NCBI GenBank assembly: GCA_031279155.1
Contig: JAITJB010000155.1
Coordinates: forward strand, 1 to 6,769
Reading direction: 5' to 3'
DNA length: 6,769 bases
Source: Deltaproteobacteria bacterium
GTDB lineage: Bacteria; Desulfobacterota; Desulfarculia; Adiutricales; Adiutricaceae
Part shown: positions 1 to 4,816 of the stretch, in pieces
Position numbering within the stretch: the stretch's first letter is position 1
Layout of the letters: the number at the start of each line of letters is the position of its first letter
Position numbers and translations under genes: made by a program
The notes under the pieces: model-generated
Database searches by the model: none
What the model was told of the DNA's origin: nothing
Seen by the model: the letters and a program-made list of their open reading frames with translations, nothing else

Positions 1-2
1 CA

Positions 3-752
3 CAAAGGACGCCCCGCGTCGTAAGGCTGGCCTCTTCCGAGTTTAAGGCCTTTTGGAGCGGCTCTTCTGGCGGCCTGGCCTTGGCCGTGTTTTTGGGTTT
101 GGGCGGTCTTTGGTTTTACAATTCTGTGGCCGCCTATGCCTTAGATAACCTCCGGGCCATGACCAGGGGCGGGGCCTTGGACGCCAACTTGGCTCTTTTT
201 TCCGGAGGCTTGGCCAATTTAGGCCTCTTGATTTTGATAGTAACTCCGCTTACCACCATGCGGGCCTTTGCCAACTCCAATAATGGCGGTCACTTTGACC
301 TATTGAGATCTTGGCCCTTAAGCCGCCTTGAGTTGATAATAGGCCTCCACCTTTCGGCCAGTAGCTGCCTAGGGCTATTAGTTCTCCTAGGCATGGCGCC
401 TTTTTTCGCCCTATTATTTATGGGCATAGGCGCCCCCATGGTTATGCTGACCTCAGCTATGGGCCTAATCTTAATGGTCATGTCCTTAGCCGCCATTGGT
501 CTAGCCGTAAGCTCCCACACCAGATCGCCCTTAGCCGCCGCCTTAACCACCTTGGGGGTGCTGGGCTTTATGTGGGCCATAGGCTGGGCTGCGCCCTACC
601 TCCCGGAGTCATTAGGCCGGATCATCCAGGGTCTGGCCTTCGAGCAGCGCCTCAACCACTTTGTCATTGGGCTAATTGACTTAAACGATATAGCTTATTT
701 TTTAGCCCTAACGATCGGCGCTCTCTTTTTAACTGGCCAGATTAAAGAGTAA
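3..752 (+). CDS. GldF-like ABC-2 family transporter permease (5' end outside window)
   Basis: Integral membrane subunit of an ABC-2 type exporter, GldF-like; substrate unknown. The frame is open to the left edge and has no ATG, GTG or TTG before the TTG at 81. The residues encoded before 81 (an LASSEFKAFW stretch) match the usual cytoplasmic N-terminal 'RElkayf' segment, so the true start lies outside the window and 81 is not the start. About six hydrophobic segments are visible. The loop NGGHFDLLRSWPLSRLELIIG corresponds to the family's conserved 'GTiElLLtlPvs' coupling region, but the usual acidic residues are missing. The C-terminal FEQRLNHFVIGLIDLNDIAYF is a typical GldF ending. An ATPase gene would be expected upstream. 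GldF genes are often followed by GldG, which is absent here: the next gene is convergent. The stop codon lies inside the first degenerate unit of a tandem array. Confidence 0.8.
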   Translation, partial: QRTPRVVRLASSEFKAFWSGSSGGLALAVFLGLGGLWFYNSVAAYALDNLRAMTRGGALDANLALFSGGLANLGLLILIVTPLTTMRAFANSNNGGHFDLLRSWPLSRLELIIGLHLSASSCLGLLVLLGMAPFFALLFMGIGAPMVMLTSAMGLILMVMSLAAIGLAVSSHTRSPLAAALTTLGVLGFMWAIGWAAPYLPESLGRIIQGLAFEQRLNHFVIGLIDLNDIAYFLALTIGALFLTGQIKE

Positions 753-880
753 AAAACAGTTACGGAATAAAAAATAAGTTACGGAGTAAAAAAACAGTTA
801 CCGAGTAAAAACAGTTACGGAATAAAAAAAGTTACGGAGTAAAAAAAATTAAGAATCAAAAGAAAGTTACGGAGTAAAAA
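740..880. repeat. degenerate tandem array, 17-19 bp period, about 7-8 units, between convergent genes
   Basis: The core AGTTACGGAGT followed by an A-run recurs at 758, 777, 796, 813, 830 and 865. A degenerate copy sits at 847 and a weaker one at 740. Steps are 18, 19, 19, 17, 17, 17 and 18 bp. Variants are GGAAT for GGAGT (758, 813) and CCGAGT (796). Each full core holds the hyphenated dyad TTAC-GGA-GTAA. The first unit contains the stop codon of the permease, and the last unit contains the stop codon (TTA at 867-869) and final residues of the opposing DUF2284 gene. Function is unknown. It could be slippage-generated filler, a binding-site array or a bidirectional transcription-end region. 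Confidence 0.85.
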
Positions 881-1418
881 ACACGGCCCCAAAATAGGTT
901 ACCGTATTGGGGCCATTATTGTATTTAAGGCCGGCTAATTTAGCCAATTGCCCAACGTCAACCCCGTTGGCTTCAAGACTCATCACGGCTTGCTCGGGGT
1001 GTAGGCAACTTTGATTGTCCAAATAAGCGCATTTTTCGCAGACCCTACAGGGCCCAGCCCCTAAGACCAAAATCTCGTTATCTAACCATTCTGAGGCTAC
1101 CTTAACCGTCATCTTTTGAACGAGCTTAGCAAAATTTTGGCCGCAAGCAACCATGCCCTTGTAGTCAAAGGAATCTACGAGTTTACCCACTGAACTAAAG
1201 ACCATAGCCCGCGAGCGCTTCTTTACCCCCTCAATGAGTTCTTCTATGTCGCCCACAGCTGGCGGACACATCCAGCCGCGATCGTAACTACCACACCGGT
1301 TAGCCTCGCACAGTTTTCTAAACTCCTGGCGGAAGACGATTTGCGAGACATTAATAAAACCAGAACTGCTGGCCCCCAATTCCTTAGCCGCTAGAGAGAG
1401 TTTTTCCTCATCAATCAT
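867..1418 (-). CDS. DUF2284 family predicted metal-binding (Fe-S) protein
   Basis: Cytoplasmic protein of 183 residues, about full length for the DUF2284 family of predicted metal-binding proteins; no reaction is established for the family. Two cysteine clusters are visible: C37-x4-C42-x8-C51 followed by PP near the N-terminus, and C124-x2-C127-x2-C130-x7-C138 in a GPCRVCEKCAY context. The second looks like an Fe-S ligand set. The conserved tail NNGPNTVTYFGAV is present. I prefer the ATG at 1416-1418, preceded by a G-run at 1422-1427. A GTG at 1428-1430 in the same frame would add four residues but has no ribosome-binding site. The last residues and the stop codon fall in the tandem array at 740-880. 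It lies downstream of the flavin-type gene at 1591-1998 on the same strand, with a hairpin between them, so they are probably separate transcripts. Confidence 0.85.
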   Translation of the reverse strand: MIDEEKLSLAAKELGASSSGFINVSQIVFRQEFRKLCEANRCGSYDRGWMCPPAVGDIEELIEGVKKRSRAMVFSSVGKLVDSFDYKGMVACGQNFAKLVQKMTVKVASEWLDNEILVLGAGPCRVCEKCAYLDNQSCLHPEQAVMSLEANGVDVGQLAKLAGLKYNNGPNTVTYFGAVFFTP

Positions 1419-1454
1419 CGAGCCCCCCACTTTAGTAACATTAAACTGGATGAA

Positions 1455-1483
1455 AAATTTTAAGGTATTAGTACGTAAATAAA
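1455..1483 (-). promoter_or_regulatory. weak candidate promoter for the DUF2284 gene
   Basis: On the minus strand, a TAAAAT -10-like hexamer lies 17 bp after a TTTTTA -35-like hexamer in an AT-rich stretch just upstream of the DUF2284 start. The -10 match is good and the -35 match is poor (3 of 6). This is pattern matching only, but the hairpin separating this gene from the upstream one makes an independent promoter likely. Confidence 0.25.
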
Positions 1484-1501
1484 AACCAGCCTCTTATGGC
1501 A

Positions 1502-1532
1502 AAGCCCCATGGCAGGACCGGCCATGGGGCTT
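1502..1532 (-). terminator. perfect 12-bp hairpin, probable 3' end of the flavin-type gene
   Basis: The arms AAGCCCCATGGC (1502-1513) and GCCATGGGGCTT (1521-1532) are perfectly complementary around a 7-nt loop. The hairpin lies 59 bp beyond the stop codon of the minus-strand gene at 1591-1998. Neither side has a proper T-run: on the minus strand only TT follows directly, with a five-T stretch about 16 nt further on. It may therefore be a transcript-stabilising or non-canonical terminator hairpin. The structure is certain and its role is inferred. Confidence 0.5.
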
Positions 1533-1590
1533 ACAGGCTTTATGAGCTAGTCCTTTGGCTCAATTTTTGAGCCTAGAAGAGCGTCGTTCC

Positions 1591-1998
1591 TCAGAAGGCG
1601 ACGGTTTCAGTTACGCCGGCTTTAAAGTCAACAAACAGAGCTTTAGCCTCTTTAAAGTAACCAATAGCCATGCGGGGCCCGCCGGGGACGTAGATTTCTT
1701 TGAGCATCGGCATAACCTCCATGGCCATTTCAAACAGAGCGGGATCGTCAACAAACTCCAAATAGCCAGAGATGCGGATCCAGTTACTAGTGTCAGGATC
1801 GGTAGACACAACCTGAACCTTAGGGTTGGCCTTAATCTGCTTATAGACTTCTTTATTATCGCCCATGCCGATCCAGATTTTATCCTCATGAAACATCAAA
1901 AAGCCCATGGGCCGAACCTTGGGGGTATCGCCTTCAATTGTGGCCAAGTAAAAGGGGCGATGGGCGTCTAGAAAATCATAAACCTTTTTAACTGTCAT
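1591..1998 (-). CDS. pyridoxamine 5'-phosphate oxidase family (FMN-binding split-barrel) protein
   Basis: Small cytoplasmic protein of 135 residues with the split-barrel flavin-binding fold of the pyridoxamine-phosphate-oxidase-like superfamily. Members bind FMN, F420 or heme; the substrate cannot be read from sequence here. The hallmark first strands RPFYLATIEGDTPKVRPMGF (residues 14-33) are present, then a second sheet WIGMGDNKEVYKQIKANPKV and the typical VQVVSTDP...WIRISGYLEFVDD. At this length it is a single-domain relative, not a true PdxH, which is longer and has a conserved C-terminal substrate-binding segment. The ATG at 1996-1998 is chosen because a GAGGAG ribosome-binding site lies 6 nt upstream. 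The open frame continues to a TTG at 2031, which has no such site. It is divergent from the ABC importer operon. Confidence 0.87.
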   Translation of the reverse strand: MTVKKVYDFLDAHRPFYLATIEGDTPKVRPMGFLMFHEDKIWIGMGDNKEVYKQIKANPKVQVVSTDPDTSNWIRISGYLEFVDDPALFEMAMEVMPMLKEIYVPGGPRMAIGYFKEAKALFVDFKAGVTETVAF

Positions 1999-2004
1999 CT
2001 TTTT

Positions 2005-2010
2005 CTCCTC
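2005..2010 (-). promoter_or_regulatory. ribosome-binding site fixing the start at 1998
   Basis: Read on the minus strand this is GAGGAG, with a 6-nt A-rich spacer before the ATG. It decides for that ATG over the upstream TTG in the same frame. Confidence 0.8.
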
Positions 2011-2050
2011 TGACCCGAAACTAACCAGCAAAGTCTCTAGCTAGCAGCCG

Positions 2051-2098
2051 GGCTGGCCAAAAGCCTACCTGATTGGCTGGCAAATAGCTTGCCTGATT
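2051..2098. repeat. 24-bp direct tandem duplication, 20 of 24 identical
   Basis: The copies at 2051-2074 and 2075-2098 both begin GGCTGGC and end CCTGATT, and differ at four positions. The duplication lies in the presumed 5' leader of the minus-strand flavin-type gene, between its predicted promoter and start codon. No coding frame or known element is recognised. Confidence 0.8.
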
Positions 2099-2130
2099 TT
2101 TGTTTAGAAAGTTTCTTTCCTATGCCCTTA

Positions 2131-2159
2131 AGTTTAAAGGCCCGGCTCTAAATTTGCAA
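2131..2159 (-). promoter_or_regulatory. candidate sigma-70-type promoter for the flavin-type gene
   Basis: On the minus strand, TTGCAA (2154-2159) is followed after 17 bp by TAAACT (2131-2136). Each hexamer matches 4 of 6 consensus positions and the spacing is ideal. Transcription would start near 2124, giving a leader of about 125 nt that contains the 24-bp duplication. The 12-bp tandem array begins 8 bp behind the -35 hexamer. Confidence 0.35.
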
Positions 2160-2166
2160 GTAGCCT

Positions 2167-2238
2167 TGGCTACATCTTTGGCTGCGTCTTTGGCTGCATC
2201 TTAGGTTACGTCTTTGGCGGCGTCTTTGGCTACATCTT
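2167..2238. repeat. six 12-bp tandem units between divergent promoters
   Basis: Six contiguous 12-bp units with consensus TGGCTRCRTCTT start at 2167, 2179, 2191, 2203, 2215 and 2227. The first and last units are identical, and the fourth (AGGTTACGTCTT) diverges most. There are no gaps or phase shifts. As a multiple of three, the period reads as LAxS on the plus strand or DxAK on the minus strand, but both frames are broken by stops (TAG in the fourth unit on plus, TAA on minus). The array is therefore treated as non-coding. Confidence 0.9.
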
Positions 2239-2276
2239 GTCCTTAAGAGCCCTTAGAAAAATCGTAGAAAGGCCGC

Positions 2277-2305
2277 TTGATTTTTTCTTTTTGGCTATTT
2301 ATAAT
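2277..2305 (+). promoter_or_regulatory. strong sigma-70-type promoter of the ABC importer operon
   Basis: TTGATT (2277-2282), a 17-bp spacer, then a perfect TATAAT (2300-2305). Transcription should begin around 2311-2312, giving an untranslated leader of about 248 nt before the binding-protein ATG. The predicted start coincides with the left arm of a long-range inverted repeat. Confidence 0.65.
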
Positions 2306-2310
2306 ACGAC

Positions 2311-2453
2311 AACATAGGGACCCTAGGAAACCTTGCGATTTTTTTACTCAATTTACCCCCTAATTGGCCTCCTGACTAGCCCTATGTTAATTTACTAGTT
2401 TTTTTCTCTAAATTTTAAGTGTTGGCCCATAATTGAACACGCCTATCTCAGGC
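2311..2453 (+). promoter_or_regulatory. structured 5' leader of the ABC operon (candidate cis-regulatory RNA)
   Basis: AACATAGGG (2311-2319) is perfectly complementary to CCCTATGTT (2380-2388). With a 3-nt bulge the helix extends by CTAG on both sides, closing a loop of roughly 50 nt. Two further adjacent helices follow: GTGTT/AACAC (2419-2423 with 2436-2440) and GCCT/AGGC (2441-2444 with 2450-2453). GCCTCC at 2367-2372, inside the long-range loop, is complementary to GGAGGC at 2485-2490, the base of the terminator hairpin. It could thus act as an antiterminator strand. I do not recognise a known riboswitch or T-box consensus. The structure is seen; the regulatory role is inferred. Confidence 0.45.
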
Positions 2454-2484
2454 TAAACCTAACCGTAGCTTACCAATAGACCAT

Positions 2485-2528
2485 GGAGGCTCAAAACACC
2501 CGTTGTTTTGATCTTCCTTTTTTGTTTT
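2485..2528 (+). terminator. intrinsic terminator in the operon leader (candidate attenuator)
   Basis: TCAAAACA (2491-2498) pairs perfectly with TGTTTTGA (2504-2511) around a CCCGT loop. After one mismatch, GGAGG (2485-2489) pairs with CTTCC (2513-2517) including one G-U. A six-T run, a G and five more Ts follow at once. The hairpin sits between the operon promoter and the ribosome-binding site of the binding-protein gene, ending about 30 nt before its ATG, which is the expected position for transcription attenuation. No gene ends just upstream on this strand that would need it. Confidence 0.65.
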
Positions 2529-2547
2529 TCTCTTATGCTCTCTAAAA

Positions 2548-2553
2548 AAGGAG
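2548..2553 (+). promoter_or_regulatory. ribosome-binding site of the binding-protein gene
   Basis: AAGGAG with a 6-nt spacer to the ATG at 2560 selects that ATG over the TTG one codon upstream. Confidence 0.85.
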
Positions 2554-2559
2554 ATTTTG

Positions 2560-3387
2560 ATGAGAAAAGAGTTTTACATTTTTTGGCTGGCCGTAGCCCT
2601 GGCCGCTTTCTGGGCCTTTAGTCCTGTTTCAGCCAAAGCCGCCGGCGAAATGGACAAGATCAAGCAAGCTGGTGAAATCAGGATCGCCGTCTTCACCGAC
2701 AAGCCTCCCTTTGGTTATAAGGATGAAAACGGCGATAACAAGGGTTACGATGTCTTTTTAGCCCACCGCCTAGCCAAAGATCTCTTCGGCGATCCTTCTA
2801 AGGTCAGGTTCGTGGAGGTAGAAGCCGCTAGCCGCATTAGTACTCTTGAGGCTGATAAGGCCGACATTGTTCTGGCTAACTTCACCTACACCGCCGAAAG
2901 AGCCCAGCAGGTAGATTTTGCTAAACCCTACATGAAAGTAGCCTTAGGGGTAGCTTCCCCCAAAACAGCCCCTATTACCGACGTCTCTCAACTAGCTGGC
3001 GCAAAACTTATCGTCAACAAAGGCACCACGGCTGACGCCTACTTTACCAAAAACCATCCGGAGATCGAACTGGTAAAATACGATCAAAACGTTGAAGCCT
3101 TCAACGCCTTAATCGACCGCCGGGGCGTAGCCTTAGCCCACGACAACGCTTTGCTCTTTGCTTGGGTTAGAGCCAACCAAGATTTTGTTACAGGCATTGA
3201 CTTTTTGGGCGATTTAGATACCATTAATCCAGCTGTCAAAAAAGGTAACACCGAGTTATTGGAATGGCTCAACGCCGAAATCGATAAGCTGACGGCTGAA
3301 CAATTCTTTTTCTCTGACTACGAAGAGACACTACTGCCGATATACGGCGACAGCGTAGATCCCAAAACGGTCTTAATAACCCCCTAA
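2560..3387 (+). CDS. amino-acid ABC importer substrate-binding protein, CjaA-like (probably cysteine)
   Basis: Periplasmic family 3 solute-binding protein, 275 residues, that captures an amino acid for the importer encoded downstream. A signal peptide is clear: MRKEF, a hydrophobic core, then SPVSA, with cleavage near 25-28. It resembles Campylobacter CjaA (cysteine-binding) closely along its length as I recall that sequence. Shared stretches include DKPPFGYKDENG (47-58), EAASR (88-92), LANFTYTAERAQQVDF (105-120), PYMKVALGVA, NKGTTADAYF (153-162), KYDQN, HDNALLFAW (194-202), PAVKKG and the tail FFFSDYEETL. Arg92, Arg114 and Asp195 sit where this family holds the ligand's carboxylate and amino groups. 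Unlike CjaA, which I recall as a lipoprotein, there is no lipobox cysteine, so it should be soluble. It is the first gene of the operon, with the only ATG start and the best ribosome-binding site. Cystine or another polar amino acid remains possible. Confidence 0.9.
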   Translation: MRKEFYIFWLAVALAAFWAFSPVSAKAAGEMDKIKQAGEIRIAVFTDKPPFGYKDENGDNKGYDVFLAHRLAKDLFGDPSKVRFVEVEAASRISTLEADKADIVLANFTYTAERAQQVDFAKPYMKVALGVASPKTAPITDVSQLAGAKLIVNKGTTADAYFTKNHPEIELVKYDQNVEAFNALIDRRGVALAHDNALLFAWVRANQDFVTGIDFLGDLDTINPAVKKGNTELLEWLNAEIDKLTAEQFFFSDYEETLLPIYGDSVDPKTVLITP

Positions 3388-3404
3388 AGCCGCCAAAAAA
3401 GGGC

Positions 3405-3418
3405 TCCGCAATTGCGGA
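3405..3418 (+). promoter_or_regulatory. 14-bp perfect palindrome between binding-protein and first permease genes
   Basis: TCCGCAATTGCGGA is its own reverse complement. In RNA it folds as a 5-bp helix with an AATT loop, with weak extension outward. No T-run follows, so it is not a classic terminator. It lies 17 nt after the stop of the binding-protein gene and covers the TTG at 3412. A 3'-stabilising or translation-damping role, giving more binding protein than permease, is inferred from its position. Confidence 0.5.
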
Positions 3419-4104
3419 CTTCTCTGGCTCAATGGCCCAGGTGTTTTTTGGATTTTCAGTTCATAGTCCGCGTAAGCCCAATGTTTGTCAAAGGGGCCTG
3501 GCTAACGGTTAGCTTGGCCTTTTGGGGCCTTGTTTTGTCCCTGACCATTGGGCTTTTTTGCGCCTTGGTTCGCTATTGGCGGTGGCCGGTAATCAGCCGC
3601 CTGGCCGGCGTCTACATCGAGCTGGCCCGCAATACGCCTCTGATGATCCAGCTCTTCTTTCTCTACTACGGACTCCCCCGCTTGGGAGTGCTGTTGGAGG
3701 GCCGCACCTGCGCCATTGTGGGCCTGGCTTTCTTAGGCGGCGGCTACATGGCCGAAGCCATAAGGGGCGGGCTCACAGCCGTTAGTCGCGGTCAAATTGA
3801 AGCCGGGCTCTCTATTGGTTTTAAGCGCTTCGATCTATTGCGCTACGTCATCCTCCCCCAGGCTTTAGCCGTATCCCTTCCAGCCATCACGGCCACGTGC
3901 ATCTTCTTAATCAAAGAAACTAGCGTCTTTTCCATCGTAGCTTTACCTGACCTAATGTACGTGGCCAAGGATCTACTTAAGGAAGGCCATAGCACCGAAA
4001 GTAACCTACTTTTGGTGCTCTCCTATTTAGTGATAATTCTACCGGTGTCACTAGTTTTTGGCTATCTGGAAAGGAGGGTGCGGTTTGCTGGATTCGGCGA
4101 TTAG
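3412..4104 (+). CDS. amino-acid ABC importer permease, HisM/GlnP type (first subunit)
   Basis: Inner-membrane channel subunit of the polar amino-acid importer, about 230 residues, which is the normal length for the family. About five hydrophobic segments follow an N-terminal WLTVSLAFWGLVLSLTIG helix. The family motif ELARNTPLMIQLFFLYYGLP is present. The cytoplasmic EAA loop that docks on the ATPase reads EAGLSIGFKRFDLLRYVILP from about residue 130. The start is uncertain. TTG 3412 has an AAGG at 3399-3402 but lies inside the 14-bp palindrome. TTG 3448 has AGGTG 4 nt upstream and gives an N-terminus (DFQFIVRVSPMFVKG) typical of the family. ATG 3481 lacks a site. The longest version is given. 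The 3' end overlaps the next permease by 20 nt. Confidence 0.88.
   Translation: MRTSLAQWPRCFLDFQFIVRVSPMFVKGAWLTVSLAFWGLVLSLTIGLFCALVRYWRWPVISRLAGVYIELARNTPLMIQLFFLYYGLPRLGVLLEGRTCAIVGLAFLGGGYMAEAIRGGLTAVSRGQIEAGLSIGFKRFDLLRYVILPQALAVSLPAITATCIFLIKETSVFSIVALPDLMYVAKDLLKEGHSTESNLLLVLSYLVIILPVSLVFGYLERRVRFAGFGD
4072..4077 (+). promoter_or_regulatory. ribosome-binding site of the second permease, inside the first
   Basis: AGGAGG lies within the coding end of the first permease gene, with a 7-nt spacer to a TTG at 4085. This supports that TTG over the TTG at 4058, which lies upstream of the site. It also implies translational coupling across the overlap. Confidence 0.75.
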
Positions 4105-4762
4105 TATTTTCACCGCCGGTCGCAACATGGCCCGCATCTTTGAGGGTTTAGGGGTGACCCTCAAAATATCCATGATCTCTGTGCTCCTCTCGGTCCTCTT
4201 GGGCGTGCCCTCCGGCCTTTTGATGAGCTCAAAAATTCGCTTCTGCCGGCTTTTCTTTAAGCTATACTTGGAATTTATCAGGATCATGCCGATATTGGTC
4301 CTGTTGTTTCTCTTTTATTATAGCCTCTCCTCGGTTTTCTCCATCAACCTCCCGGCTATGGCCGTGGCCATTTTGGTTTTTACTCTCTGGGGCACAGCTG
4401 AGATGGCCGACCTAGTTAGAGGAGCGGTCACCTCACTACCTAAGCATCAGTGGGAAAGTAGTCGGGCCATAGGCTTAACTGAACCCCAACTAAATATCTA
4501 CGTCATCGTGCCCCAGGCTATCCGCAGGTTACTTCCCGGGGTCATCAACCTGACCACCCGCATGATCAAAACCACGCCCTTCGTGTTTTTTATTAACATC
4601 CCCGATCTCGTTAAAGTGGCCCAACAAATAGTCGAGGTGACCGGCATGAAAAACCTCTTAGCTAGCGTTTGGGTCTACGGACTGATCTTTTTTATCTACT
4701 TTGCCATCTGCTACCCCATTTCCCTGTTCTCCCACTACCTGGAAAAAGTCTGGCAAGACTAA
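4085..4762 (+). CDS. amino-acid ABC importer permease (second subunit)
   Basis: Second inner-membrane subunit, 225 residues, expected to pair with the product of the preceding gene as a heteromeric channel. The N-terminal helices begin at FEGLGVTLKISMISVLLSVLLGVPSG, followed by the family motif EFIRIMPILVLLFLFYYSLSS. The EAA loop reads ESSRAIGLTEPQLNIYVIVP from about residue 124, a family variant with ESS in place of EAA. Downstream, TRMIKTTPFVFFINIPDLVKVAQQI matches the 'K-toSlv..i.v.dL' segment of these permeases. The start is TTG 4085, set by an AGGAGG 7 nt upstream; an upstream in-frame TTG (4058) lacks a site. The gene overlaps the first permease by 20 nt, typical of co-translated partners. 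A 54-bp gap separates it from the ATPase gene. Confidence 0.9.
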   Translation: MLDSAISIFTAGRNMARIFEGLGVTLKISMISVLLSVLLGVPSGLLMSSKIRFCRLFFKLYLEFIRIMPILVLLFLFYYSLSSVFSINLPAMAVAILVFTLWGTAEMADLVRGAVTSLPKHQWESSRAIGLTEPQLNIYVIVPQAIRRLLPGVINLTTRMIKTTPFVFFINIPDLVKVAQQIVEVTGMKNLLASVWVYGLIFFIYFAICYPISLFSHYLEKVWQD

Positions 4763-4816
4763 TCAGGATATTGGACCAATGGATTTAGAGCAGGCTAAAA
4801 TACGGAGAAGCGGCCA

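Noticed and set aside
81..83. TTG as the start of the ABC-2 permease
   Set aside because: The frame upstream is open to the window edge and encodes the expected N-terminal segment of the family.
740..880. CRISPR array
   Set aside because: The units are only 17-19 bp, degenerate and contiguous, with A-runs instead of unique spacers; no cas gene is present.
1555..1971. 138-residue reading frame on the plus strand opposite the flavin-type gene
   Set aside because: It is antisense to a well-supported conserved protein, has no ribosome-binding site and resembles no family; a shadow frame.
2160..2240. Remnant gene encoding a DxAK (LEA-like) or LAxS repeat protein
   Set aside because: The 12-bp period keeps a frame, but a TAG interrupts it on the plus strand, a TAA interrupts it on the minus strand, a stop lies just before it on the minus strand, and no start with a ribosome-binding site exists.
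2483..2545. 20-residue upstream reading frame (ATG to TAA) over the leader terminator, a possible leader peptide
   Set aside because: No ribosome-binding site precedes the ATG, it has only one cysteine codon and no run of any regulatory amino acid, and it ends after the terminator, unlike classical attenuation peptides.
2311..2560. Known SAM riboswitch, T-box or glycine/cobalamin element
   Set aside because: None of the conserved sequence blocks of these classes that I can recall (for example the T-box AGGGTGGAACCGCG block) is present.
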